Shown: in pieces, positions 49,210 to 57,224 of the stretch | Numbering within the stretch: position 1 is the stretch's first letter | Layout: each line of letters begins with the position of its first letter | Source: Azospirillum sp. TSH58 | GTDB lineage: Bacteria; Pseudomonadota; Alphaproteobacteria; Azospirillales; Azospirillaceae | Length of the DNA stretch: 64,000 bases | Reading direction: 5' to 3' | Assembly: GCF_003119115.1 (NCBI RefSeq) | Contig: NZ_CP022366.1 | Span: forward strand, 281,001-345,000 | The notes under the pieces: model-generated | The model's input: only the letters and a program-made list of their open reading frames with translations | Told to the model about the DNA's origin: nothing | Database searches by the model: none | Program-made: the position numbers and the translations under genes

Positions 49210-52200
49210 TCAGCCGGCCATGCCGACCAGCCTGATTTCGCTGGTTTCGCCATGGAACACGGCAAAGTGCGCCTGTCCCTGGGAGAGGCCGGGGTCAAGG
49301 GCCAGAATGTTGGCCCAACGGTCGCCGAGAAGGGTCCACAGGGCGTCGGGCTGCGATCCGTACAGGGGCCGCCCGGCCAGCCACGCCGGGTCCAGGCCGA
49401 TCCGGAATCGGCGATCGGACAGGACGCTTTCCACCCGCTGGCGCAGGACGGTGCGGAAGCGGTCCAGCGTGTCCGCCGTCATGCCGCTGACGGAACGCGG
49501 GAAGGCGTCGAGCAGAGCCTGGTCCTCCGCCGCGAAGTCGTTCCTGGGCAGCGGCCTGCCGCGCAGCGCCCGCAGCACCGCGTCGATGCGGTCCAGCGGC
49601 GTGTCCGGGTCCTGCAGGACGTCGCCGATCGGCTTCAGGCAGCGCAGGACCGACACCGCATCCCGTCCCTCGGGATGGCTGGCGAGATGCTCGTGGATCG
49701 CCGCGTCGGACGCGGTCAGGATGTCGTCCAGATGCAGGCGGCCAACCGCGGCGGCGGTCATGGCCGCGACCCGCTTGTCGATGGCGTCGCGGATCGCCTC
49801 GGCGTCGCCCTGGTCCAGCGCCGGCCGCACGGCGCCCCACATCCCCCGGTCCATGATCGGCTCCAGGCTGTCGCCCAGCGTCATGACGATCCGGCCCCCG
49901 CCGGCGCACAGCGGGGCGAACACCTCCAGCATCTGGGCCGAGAAGGGGAAATCCAGAACCACGGTCCGTGCCGTCCATCCGGACGCCTCCAGGGGCGCGA
50001 CGACGCTGGCGGCCAGGGTCTCCGCCGTCCAGGTTCCGGGGGACAGCAGCGGCTCGCCGTCGGCGCTCCGTCCGCCGCTGCCCTGGTTCACGACGAGCAG
50101 ATCCAGGGTCCGCCGCTCCTCCGCCCCGGTCGGGGACGGGCCCAGCCGCCGCGCCGCATCGACCGGATTGTCGTCGAGGACGATCCGGACGGCATCGTCG
50201 GGGTAGTAGCTCCGCGGGTAGTCGGCGGCGGAGCCCTGCGCCTGCTCCGCGCTGCTCAGCATCAGATGGCGGCACCGGCCCTGGCGCAGCGCCGTCACCG
50301 ACGGATCGGCGCCGTCCGGCGCTCCGCTGCGCAGGCTGATGGCGGTCAGGGCGTTCAGCGTGGCGGCGAGCCGGCTGCGGACGGCGCCGTCGTCGGTCTG
50401 CGCCAGGCTCTCGCGGACCGCGCGGATCGTGTCGGACAGGGCGGCGACCGGCAGACCCCGGATCAGCGAAGGGGGCGCCCCGCCCGGCGCGGACCCCGTC
50501 ACCGCGAGCGTGGCCCCGACCGGCGCATAGCGCAGGAGACCGAGATCCACCTCCTCGTTCCAGACGATGGACAGCCGGCCGCCGTCGCGGACCAGCGCGA
50601 AGCCGCTGCGTTGGGCGGCCAGCCAATCCGCGATCCGCGAGGCGGCGGCGGTGAGGAGCTCGTCGGGCGGGCGCCCGGACACGCCGTCCTGAAGCAGGAT
50701 GTCGACGGGGGCTGACGCCGCGCCGTTCCCTTGGCGTGGCAGGGCCTGCTCCAACTGCAGCGCCGCGGCCCAGGGGCCCTGGATGACCGGCTGGACGCCC
50801 GGACCGTTCCGCGCCTCCTCCGGGGAGGGCAGGGACGTCAGGCAGGTCAGCAGCGAGCTGGATTCTTCGAAGCGGTCGCGCAGGAAGGACGCGCGCTTCT
50901 CCAGATGGCTTTCCATGGCCGCCGACACCCAGAGGCCGAATCCCACGGCGCCCGCGGTGGGCGTGGTCTCGTCGCTCCAGGCGCCCTTGTCCTTGGCCGC
51001 CTTGATGGCCGCCGACACCGTCGCGGGCAGGTCGGCCAGATCCGCGTAGTTGGGAACCGCGGCGGCGAACCAGCGGTCGAAGGCCGTCGCCAGCGCCTTG
51101 TCGGTGGCGAGGCCGTAGCCCTGGCAAAACTGTTCCAGGATCACGACGAGCAGGCGCCGCGCCGTGGCGTCGCCCAGCCCGTCGATGGCCTTGAGGGACA
51201 GCGGGACGACGCCTTCCCGGATGCGGGCGCGGATCGCCGCGATGCCGTCCGCCGTGGCCTGGTCCTGCCCGGCGAGCAGGCCGTTCAGCCGGGAGATCAG
51301 CGCCGGAGCGGCGTTCCCTGGTGGGGGCGCGGAACGGCACAGGGCATCGACCGCCCGCAGGGCCGAGGTGATGCGGTAGGCCGCTCCCGGCCGCGGCAGC
51401 CCGTCCTCGAGCCGGACGTCGCCGGTGAAGCGCCGCCATTGCTGTTGGAGGGCCAGGGTGCCGTGGCGCGGGATGGTCACGTCGACCAGCACGGCGGCGC
51501 AGCCGTTGCGCCCGTACTCCAGGACTCCCCGCCCGCCGCCGCGCGCCGCCGCCTCGTCGGCGCCGTCCGTCATCGGGCTTTCCGCCAACGGACTGTCCGC
51601 CGGCGCCGCGCCGGCCAGCCGGTAAAGCAGCCCGTACAGCTCCAGCTTCAGCGAGAACAGGGCCATGACGAGGAGGTTGTGCAGACGCCGGAACAGCGCG
51701 AACCAGGCCGGGGCCGGCAGGCCGGGGTTGACGAGGATCCGGACGGCCCACCCGCGGGCCCCCGCGCGCCCGTCCTCCAGGACGATGAAGCGGCTGTTTC
51801 CGGACGGATCGCTCTCCGCCGCCTGCCGGGCCAGCGCCCGCAGGCGGCCGCACAGCCAGTCCGCCAATTGCGGATAGCCGCCGTTGAGGAGGCGCGTCAG
51901 CACCCGGTCGGCGTCGGCCAGACGGCCCGCTGGAACCGGGCCGTCGGACGCGACCTTGAAGCGGATGGCGAGCTGGAGGCGGCAGGCCGCCTCGGCGCCG
52001 TAGGAGAGATGGACGCCCCCGGCGGCCAGCGCCGCCTCGCCCAGCTCATCGATGATCCGGGCGAGACCGGCCATGATGGCTTCCACCGCGTCCCAGCTCT
52101 GCGCCGCCGCCATGTCCTGGTCGAGACCGCGAAGCTGGCGCCGCTCCTCCCGGAAGGGGCCCGGTGGGAGGGAGGCGCCGCCCGCCTCGGCCGGTCCGGC

Positions 52201-52731
52201 ATAGGCCTCGATCAGCGGCAGCAGGATGTCGCGGACGCTGCGCAGCCGGCGCGAGATGGCGTCGGACCCGATGGGCTGTCCGTCCTTCGCCTCGCCGGCG
52301 ATGGCCAGCGCCTGCTTCAGCAGGCGGCGGGCGGCCGTCAACCGGTCGTCGGGAAGGGGAAAGCGCTCGCCCTCGTAGACCGCTCCGGGCGGCACGCCCA
52401 GCAGGGCCGGCGCTCCCTCGCCCGCCACGAACAGCCGCCCCATGGCGGCGGTCTCGATGGCGGCGCGCTCGCCGGTGGCGGCGATCCCGAAGGAGGACCC
52501 GCGCACCATCCGCAGCCAGGCGGATTGGGAGGGCTGGAGCGGGTGCACGGCGGCCGCGGTCCAGCCGTGCGCGGCGTCGCGCTGGGAGGACGGCGCGACC
52601 GGCAGACCCAGCGCCTGCGTCGCGGCGGCGGCCACCGCGTCCATGCTCGCCTCCACCGGGGTGGCGGGCGGGGCGAAGGGCAGGGCTTCGGGCGCGACAA
52701 CGATCAATCTCCGGCGCGTGCGGGACGGCAT
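49210..52731 (-). CDS. Large 1173-aa protein of the R-body cluster, function unknown
   Basis: This very long protein is soluble in prediction: no signal peptide and no convincing membrane helix. It is Ala/Leu/Arg-rich and mostly helical up to about residue 900, followed by a mixed alpha/beta part (TVVLDFPFSAQMLEVFAPLCAG, GGRIVMTLGDSLEP). I see no Walker, protease or transferase motif. AAGGAC precedes ATG 52731. It is the last gene of the minus-strand R-body cluster and runs in the same direction as the RebB genes. Its size and place suggest a scaffold, chaperone or accessory protein for R-body assembly, but nothing in the sequence proves it. Confidence 0.8.
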   Translation of the reverse strand: MPSRTRRRLIVVAPEALPFAPPATPVEASMDAVAAAATQALGLPVAPSSQRDAAHGWTAAAVHPLQPSQSAWLRMVRGSSFGIAATGERAAIETAAMGRLFVAGEGAPALLGVPPGAVYEGERFPLPDDRLTAARRLLKQALAIAGEAKDGQPIGSDAISRRLRSVRDILLPLIEAYAGPAEAGGASLPPGPFREERRQLRGLDQDMAAAQSWDAVEAIMAGLARIIDELGEAALAAGGVHLSYGAEAACRLQLAIRFKVASDGPVPAGRLADADRVLTRLLNGGYPQLADWLCGRLRALARQAAESDPSGNSRFIVLEDGRAGARGWAVRILVNPGLPAPAWFALFRRLHNLLVMALFSLKLELYGLLYRLAGAAPADSPLAESPMTDGADEAAARGGGRGVLEYGRNGCAAVLVDVTIPRHGTLALQQQWRRFTGDVRLEDGLPRPGAAYRITSALRAVDALCRSAPPPGNAAPALISRLNGLLAGQDQATADGIAAIRARIREGVVPLSLKAIDGLGDATARRLLVVILEQFCQGYGLATDKALATAFDRWFAAAVPNYADLADLPATVSAAIKAAKDKGAWSDETTPTAGAVGFGLWVSAAMESHLEKRASFLRDRFEESSSLLTCLTSLPSPEEARNGPGVQPVIQGPWAAALQLEQALPRQGNGAASAPVDILLQDGVSGRPPDELLTAAASRIADWLAAQRSGFALVRDGGRLSIVWNEEVDLGLLRYAPVGATLAVTGSAPGGAPPSLIRGLPVAALSDTIRAVRESLAQTDDGAVRSRLAATLNALTAISLRSGAPDGADPSVTALRQGRCRHLMLSSAEQAQGSAADYPRSYYPDDAVRIVLDDNPVDAARRLGPSPTGAEERRTLDLLVVNQGSGGRSADGEPLLSPGTWTAETLAASVVAPLEASGWTARTVVLDFPFSAQMLEVFAPLCAGGGRIVMTLGDSLEPIMDRGMWGAVRPALDQGDAEAIRDAIDKRVAAMTAAAVGRLHLDDILTASDAAIHEHLASHPEGRDAVSVLRCLKPIGDVLQDPDTPLDRIDAVLRALRGRPLPRNDFAAEDQALLDAFPRSVSGMTADTLDRFRTVLRQRVESVLSDRRFRIGLDPAWLAGRPLYGSQPDALWTLLGDRWANILALDPGLSQGQAHFAVFHGETSEIRLVGMAG

Positions 52732-52858
52732 GCGGAATGTCCTTCGGCTCGGTTGGGGACAGGGGCGGAACCTGGCGGAAACGCTCCCGACCCGCGCGCG
52801 CCGGGGGACCGCGCAGCGTCGCGGTCGCTCCGGAGCGGGCAGGTCGGTGGCGGCGGGG

Positions 52859-53452
52859 TCAGAGGGCCGGGTCGCCCTTGCTGTTCATCGCCCGCGCGAT
52901 CTGGGCGCTGGCCGCGGCCATGGCCTGCTGCGCCGCCTCGTTGGCCGCGGTGACGGCCTTCTGCTGCTGCTCGCTGGCCTGCTGCATCGCCTGACCGCCG
53001 GCGCCGGCCCCGCTGGCGGCCTGGAGCGCCTGCGACATCGCCTCGTTCGCCTGGGACATCGCGCCCTGTTCGTCGGCGTGGCCGCCGGGATGCGCGGTCA
53101 GGCCGGGGATCGCCTCCACCGCGTGGCCGGCGAGCTGGATGGCCTGTTCGACGGCGGCCAGCGCCTGCTCGGCGGCGGCGTTCACGCTCTTCACCGCGTG
53201 GTCGAGCAGCGCGCTGGCGATTTCGGCGGGCGTCTTGGTGCCCGCCTCGAACGGCGCCGTGTCGGGCGCCGCCACGGGCTCCGGCGACGGCGCATTCATC
53301 GCGGGCGCCGCAGGCGGCGCATTCACCACAGGCGCCGCAGGCGCCGCATTCACCATAGGCGCCGCAGGCGCCGCCGGAGCCGGCGTATCCGGCGCCGCCG
53401 GAGTGGGCGCCGCGTCAGGGGGCGGGCTGCTGGGTGGCTGGGAAACGCCCAT
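52859..53452 (-). CDS. RebB-like protein with Pro/Ala-rich N-terminal arm
   Basis: ATG 53452 follows AAGGAGATCGAAGG and gives 197 residues. Residues 1-75 are Pro/Ala-rich with a nine-residue repeat (APAAPMVNA, APAAPVVNA, PPAAPAMNA). The rest is Ala/Gln-rich helix; SQANEAMSQALQAA and QASEQQQKAVTAANEAA echo the QALAxAxHNATxxQQQ core of RebB. It is probably a diverged R-body structural or capping protein. Its position between the 1173-aa and 358-aa genes on the same strand supports membership of the operon. The similarity is judged by eye. Confidence 0.6.
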   Translation of the reverse strand: MGVSQPPSSPPPDAAPTPAAPDTPAPAAPAAPMVNAAPAAPVVNAPPAAPAMNAPSPEPVAAPDTAPFEAGTKTPAEIASALLDHAVKSVNAAAEQALAAVEQAIQLAGHAVEAIPGLTAHPGGHADEQGAMSQANEAMSQALQAASGAGAGGQAMQQASEQQQKAVTAANEAAQQAMAAASAQIARAMNSKGDPAL

Positions 53453-53520
53453 CCTTCGATCTCCTTCGTCCGGTTTGGTTTTGCGGTGCGCCTGCCGCCG
53501 GGCCCGTCCGCGTCGGCGGC

Positions 53521-53610
53521 GGTGCCGCCGTGGCAATCGGCGTGGGCGGCGGTGCCGCCGTGGCAATCGGCGTGGGCGGCGGTGCCGCCGCGGCAATCGG
53601 CGTGGGCGGC
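53521..53610. repeat. Three 30-bp tandem repeats
   Basis: Units beginning GGTGCCGCCGTGGCAATCGG occur at 53521, 53551 and 53581 (the third with one change), followed by degenerate GGTGCA repeats to about 53650. They lie between two genes of the R-body cluster. The minus-strand frame giving a Pro/Ala/Thr repeat is out of frame with both neighbours and has no start, so I treat the array as non-coding. Confidence 0.8.
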
Positions 53611-53685
53611 GCAGTGGGCGGCGCAGAAGGCGGTGCACAGGGCGGTGCAGAAGGGGCCGCCCCGGTCGCCGCCCGTTGAGGCGAG

Positions 53686-54762
53686 TCAGGCGGCGGCGGT
53701 GGTGACGGCTGTGGTGGCGGCGGGGGGATCGGGGCGAAAGCAGCGCAGCGAGATCACCCCCCCGGATCCCATCTGGATTTCTGCCTGGTTGCCCTTGCCG
53801 AAGATGGGGAACAGGCAGGACGCGCCATCCTGGCCCATGATGCCGCGCTGCGGCGGCGTCGCCGACAGCAGGGCCTGCGCCCCGGCCAGATAGGCGGCCA
53901 CCAGCACGCGCACCGCGTCGCCGGTCTCGTCCCGGAAGGCGGTGTCGCGGACGATCTGCAGCGCCCCGTCCGACAGGCGGGCGAAGCCGATCGGCCGGCC
54001 GCGCTTCTGCCAGTTGGAGACGGCCCGCGCCACCTCCGCCGGGGCGGCCAGCGGGGCGACCTGCGGGCATTCCAGAAAGCCGAAGAGCTGCGGCAGGATG
54101 GTGTCCAGCGCGCCGCCGGCCCGCTTCTTCCGGTCGTCGGGCGTCGCGGTCAGGGAGCCCAGCCGGTTCACGTAGATCAGATAGAACTGATAATAGTCCG
54201 CGAACTCCTGCACGGTGCGCGCCTGATCCACCGCGAAGGCGGCCGCCTCCTTCTGAAGCTCTGGGTTCGCCGTCCCCTGGCTTTCCTTGCGGTAGAGCAG
54301 TTCCTGCACGGCCAGCTGCTCGTCGAAGCCCATGAACTGGAAGACCGGAGCCCCGGAGACACCCAGGCCCGAGAGGAAGGACGCGCTGGCGGCAAAATCG
54401 TCCTGCGTCAGAAGGTTATGGTCGGCGAGGATGCGCTTGACCTGGGCCGACACCGTGGCGCTGGTGTCGCCGGATTCGGCATCGGCCAGCGTGCGCAGGC
54501 TGTCCACCCCCAGCGTCATCAGCTTCACCGGGCTGACCATCAGCTTCAGATTGGGCAGCAGGGCCAGCCGCGTGGCGTGAAGACCCTGCTGGACCTGCTC
54601 CACGAGCGTGCTCTCGTCCGGGAAATCGTAGCGCGGACCGGCGTTGCTGATGGCCCAGTCGAGCCACTCCGACCCGCCATCGATGAAGGCGAGCGCAAGC
54701 CGCCCCAGGTCGGTGAGCCCGGCGCGGTTCTGGATCATCTTGTTGGCGACAGAGACGGTCAT
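53686..54762 (-). CDS. 358-aa protein of the R-body cluster, function unknown
   Basis: The protein is predicted soluble and mostly helical (MTVSVANKMIQNRAGLTDLG... to an Ala/Thr-rich tail), without signal peptide, membrane helices or known catalytic motif. Its C-terminal third contains beta-type segments (IFGKGNQAEIQMGSGGVISLRC). ATG 54762 is preceded by AGGTG, and the gene begins 22 nt after the next upstream RebB-like gene, so it is co-transcribed. I cannot assign a family. Consistent operon placement makes a role in R-body formation or regulation plausible. Confidence 0.75.
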   Translation of the reverse strand: MTVSVANKMIQNRAGLTDLGRLALAFIDGGSEWLDWAISNAGPRYDFPDESTLVEQVQQGLHATRLALLPNLKLMVSPVKLMTLGVDSLRTLADAESGDTSATVSAQVKRILADHNLLTQDDFAASASFLSGLGVSGAPVFQFMGFDEQLAVQELLYRKESQGTANPELQKEAAAFAVDQARTVQEFADYYQFYLIYVNRLGSLTATPDDRKKRAGGALDTILPQLFGFLECPQVAPLAAPAEVARAVSNWQKRGRPIGFARLSDGALQIVRDTAFRDETGDAVRVLVAAYLAGAQALLSATPPQRGIMGQDGASCLFPIFGKGNQAEIQMGSGGVISLRCFRPDPPAATTAVTTAAA

Positions 54763-54784
54763 GGTGGGGACACCTGCGTAAGGG

Positions 54785-55135
54785 TCAGCTCGACGGGAAG
54801 CTATTCAGGACCGTGGAGGCCGCGGTACCGATGCTGGTGAAGTCGTTGGCGGCGCTCGTCATCATTCCCTGGGCCTGGGTCAGGGCGGTGACGTATTTCG
54901 GGTCGCCCGTCGCCAGAAGCTGCGCCATCGCCACGCCGATCGCCGTGGTGGCGATGGTCGAGACGTTGCGCAGCGTGTCCGTCGCGTCCTGCACGGCCAT
55001 GGCCGTGGACTGGGCGACCGCCTGATAGGCCTTTCCCGCGCCGCTGGTGGTGACGACCTGCTGGCTCATGGTCGCCGTCTGCGTCTGGTTTATGACGTCA
55101 ATGATCTGGGCATTGACCTTCGTGGGCTCCGACAT
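54785..55135 (-). CDS. Diverged RebB-like R-body protein, 116 aa
   Basis: The product starts MSEPTKVNAQIIDVINQTQT and follows the RebB plan: an N-terminal segment with VNAQIID and a Ser/Thr-rich stretch, then a long Ala-rich helix with SGAGKAYQAVAQSTAMAVQDAT, and a second helix ending in a Gly/Ser tail. It lacks the NAAHNAT and LYSIDT signatures of the canonical copies, so it is a distant member. GAGGAG precedes ATG 55135. It lies between two other cluster genes on the same strand. Confidence 0.7.
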   Translation of the reverse strand: MSEPTKVNAQIIDVINQTQTATMSQQVVTTSGAGKAYQAVAQSTAMAVQDATDTLRNVSTIATTAIGVAMAQLLATGDPKYVTALTQAQGMMTSAANDFTSIGTAASTVLNSFPSS

Positions 55136-55196
55136 GAAGGCTCCTCGCTCGTTGTGGCCTGGGAGACCGGCCGCTGGGGGATGGGCGCGGGATCAA

Positions 55197-55772
55197 TCAC
55201 GATCCGCCGGTGACGGTGCTGTTTCCGGTGCCGCCGGTGACGGTGCCGTTCCCGGTGCCGCCGGCGACGGTGCTGTTCCCGGTGCCGCCGGTGACGGTGC
55301 CGTTCCCGGTGCCGCCGGCGACGGTGCTGTTCCCGGTGCCGCCGGTGACGGTGCCGTTCCCGGTGCCGCCGGTGACGGTGCCGTTTCCGGTGCCACCGGC
55401 GACGGTGCTGTTCCCGGCGCCCCCGGTGACCGTGGAGGGCAGCGTGGTGAGCGAGGTCGTCAGCAGCGGGGTCAGCGGCTGCAGGGGGGACGCGTTGCCG
55501 CCGGAGGTGGACGAGCCCGAGGGCGGCGGCGGGGGCGTGGTCGGGAAGGGCACGGACAGCATCTTGGCGCAGGCGGCGGTGACCGCGGCGGAATTGACCA
55601 TGCCGGCGTTCTGCTGGCGGTGCACGGCGTTGTGCATCGCCATGCCGAGCGTCTCGACCATCACGGCGTCGAGCATGGCGAACGACTGCGCGGGGGACTG
55701 TCCCGTCAGAAGCGTGACGATGTCCGACGTCGCGTCGATCACCTGGGTGTTCACGGTGCCTTCGTCGCTCAT
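55197..55772 (-). CDS. RebB-like protein with a nine-residue tandem-repeat tail
   Basis: ATG 55772 overlaps the upstream stop (ATGA), which indicates translational coupling, and AAGGGAA precedes it. Residues 1-75 are RebB-like (VNTQVIDATSDIVTLL, MLDAVMVETLGMAMHNAVHRQQNAGMVNSAA), with MHNAV-HRQQN matching the family core. A Pro-rich linker (TTPPPPPSG) leads to about eight copies of TGN[S/G]TV[T/A]GG covering roughly 80 residues. Such Gly/Thr/Asn repeats favour beta-solenoid or flexible structures and could cap or tether the R-body. Confidence 0.75.
   Translation of the reverse strand: MSDEGTVNTQVIDATSDIVTLLTGQSPAQSFAMLDAVMVETLGMAMHNAVHRQQNAGMVNSAAVTAACAKMLSVPFPTTPPPPPSGSSTSGGNASPLQPLTPLLTTSLTTLPSTVTGGAGNSTVAGGTGNGTVTGGTGNGTVTGGTGNSTVAGGTGNGTVTGGTGNSTVAGGTGNGTVTGGTGNSTVTGGS
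55205..55440. repeat. 27-bp tandem repeats inside the RebB-like gene
   Basis: Contiguous 27-nt units encode the nine-residue repeat GTGN[S/G]TV[T/A]G on the minus strand, with two alternating variants (STVAG and GTVTG). There are about eight copies without spacers. Copy number may change by recombination, altering tail length. Confidence 0.85.
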
Positions 55773-56002
55773 GATTTTGCGGTTCCCTTGGTGATGATCA
55801 GCGTGAGGACCTGGGCGAGCGCGGCCTCGGTGATGACCTGGGCGCGCTGCTGGTTGGCGACGGCGTTCTGCATGGCCAGGCCGAGGCTGTCGGCCATGGC
55901 GACGTAGGTCATGTCCATCGCCAGGGATGGGGCCAGGCCAAGCGGTATCGCCGTGTTCGCCGCGACCGATCCCGCAAGGCTGGCGGAGCTTCCGTCCGGC
56001 AT
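55769..56002 (-). CDS. Short RebB-like R-body protein, 77 aa
   Basis: The product (MPDGSSASLAGSVAANTAIP...) has the RebB layout: an N-terminal Ser/Asn part, SLAMDMTYVAMADSLGLAMQNAVANQQRAQVITEAALAQ as core helix, and a short basic tail. MQNAVANQQ corresponds to AHNATNNQQQ of the canonical copies. AGGAG precedes ATG 56002, and its stop overlaps the next start. It is most similar in core spacing to the repeat-tailed neighbour. The missing LYSxDT segment marks it as diverged. Confidence 0.75.
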   Translation of the reverse strand: MPDGSSASLAGSVAANTAIPLGLAPSLAMDMTYVAMADSLGLAMQNAVANQQRAQVITEAALAQVLTLIITKGTAKS

Positions 56003-56127
56003 TCACGCACTCCTGCCTTCAGGCTCCTGCCACTGGCTTCTGCGGACACGGGGTTATGCGCGACCGGGCGCTTCAACCTGCGGCGGAGGCCGCCCCCGGT
56101 GTCCCGAGGGCGGCCCGCCGGCTCTCC

Positions 56128-56400
56128 TTAGGAGAGGCCCAGGATCTGGGTGGTGACGACGCCGGTCGAGGCCGTGTCGACCGAGTACAGGGTCGACAGG
56201 CCCTGCGTGGTGGCCGCCTGCATCACCACGTAGGACTGCTGCTGGTTGTTCGTGGCGTTGTGGGCCGCGTTCGACAGCGCCTGGCTGGTGGCGACGAACA
56301 GGTTGCCCATCGCGACGGCCGGGGCGTCGCCCAGGACCTTGGTGTTGACCTGGGAGACCGAGTCCGTGATCTGGTTGTTCAGGGCGGTCGGGAAAGCCAT
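56128..56400 (-). CDS. RebB-family R-body structural protein, copy 4
   Basis: The 90-residue protein (MAFPTALNNQITDSVSQVNT...) has every feature of the RebB family: QITDSV, LGDAPAVAMGNLF, the core ALSNAAHNATNNQQQ and LYSVDTASTG. RebB-type proteins are small, hydrophobic/Ala-rich and polymerise into coiled ribbons (R-bodies) first described in Caedibacter, where they underlie the killer trait. It differs from the other three canonical copies at many places (SQALSN, VVMQAA, GLSTLYSVDT). It is the last of four tandem copies on the minus strand. Confidence 0.9.
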   Translation of the reverse strand: MAFPTALNNQITDSVSQVNTKVLGDAPAVAMGNLFVATSQALSNAAHNATNNQQQSYVVMQAATTQGLSTLYSVDTASTGVVTTQILGLS

Positions 56401-56496
56401 CGTGTTTGCTCCTTACATCAGATGTTGCGTTGGTTCGAGGCCAAAGCGCCGGCGGCGGTACGGCGGACGGCGGCGGGCGCCGCGTCCGCCGTCCGG

Positions 56497-56763
56497 TCAG
56501 CCGAGGAGCTTCGACGTGGCGGCGCCGGTGGTCGCGGTGTCGATGGAGTAGAGCATCGCGACGCCCGTCGTCGTGGCGGCCTGCGCCGTGACGTACATCT
56601 GCTGCTGCGCCAGGGTCGCGTTGTGGGCCGCGTTGGCCAGCGCCTGGGCGGTGGCCTGGTACAGGTTGCCCATGGCGATCGCCGGCGAGCTGCCAACGAC
56701 CTGGACGTTGCTCTGGGCTACGGAATCGGTGATCTGGCTGTTGACTGCCGTCGGGAAAGCCAT
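56497..56763 (-). CDS. RebB-family R-body structural protein, copy 3
   Basis: The 88-residue protein (MAFPTAVNSQITDSVAQSNV...) is the most diverged canonical copy: QVVGSSPAIAMGNLYQA replaces VLGDAPAIAMGNLFQA, and LAQQQMY replaces NNQQQSY, while NAAHNAT and LYSIDTATTG are kept. Diversity among copies fits R-bodies needing at least two different subunits. It ends with SKLLG. An upstream gap of about 90 nt separates it from copy 2, similar to the spacing between the other copies. Confidence 0.9.
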   Translation of the reverse strand: MAFPTAVNSQITDSVAQSNVQVVGSSPAIAMGNLYQATAQALANAAHNATLAQQQMYVTAQAATTTGVAMLYSIDTATTGAATSKLLG

Positions 56764-56854
56764 CTGACGTTATTCCTTGGCGAATGGTTCGGGATGGATG
56801 GCCGGCGGCCCGTTCCGGATGCCCGCGGGCGCCCGGTCCTGGCCGGTCGGCTCA

Positions 56855-57124
56855 TCAGCTCCCCAGGATCGACTTGGTGGCGACGCCGGTGGAGGCGGTG
56901 TCGATCGAGTAGAGCGTGGCGACGCCCATCGTCGTGGCGGCCTGCATGGTCACGTAGGACTGCTGCTGGTTGTTGGTGGCGTTGTGGGCCGCGTTGGCCA
57001 GCGCCTGGGCCGTGGCCTGGAACAGGTTGCCCATGGCGATCGCCGGAGCGTCGCCCAGGACCTTGGTGTTGGCCTGGGTGACGGAATCGGTGATCTGGTC
57101 GTTCACGGCGGTCGGGAAAGCCAT
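56855..57124 (-). CDS. RebB-family R-body structural protein, copy 2
   Basis: The 89-residue protein is identical to copy 1 over its first 51 residues and nearly identical after that, differing at NNQQQ versus NAQQQ, TMQAATTMG versus TAQAATTQG, and a shorter tail ending KSILGS. The DNA is also almost the same, which points to a recent duplication or gene conversion between the two. GAAGAGGACGAAC precedes ATG 57124 as ribosome site. Confidence 0.92.
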   Translation of the reverse strand: MAFPTAVNDQITDSVTQANTKVLGDAPAIAMGNLFQATAQALANAAHNATNNQQQSYVTMQAATTMGVATLYSIDTASTGVATKSILGS

Positions 57125-57224
57125 TTGTTCGTCCTCTTCGGTTGCCTGCCGCCCGCCCGCCGTCCGTCATGGAAGGCGGGGTGGCGCAGGTGGTTTGAAA
57201 CGTCGACGGCGGCGCGGGTCCGGC

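Noticed and set aside
53521..53610. 30-bp repeats considered as CRISPR or origin iterons
   Set aside because: No spacers, no cas or replication genes nearby, and pure GC-rich low complexity.
55205..55440. Regular short repeats that might suggest a CRISPR array
   Set aside because: Units are contiguous 27-mers without spacers and encode a protein repeat in frame; no cas genes are present.
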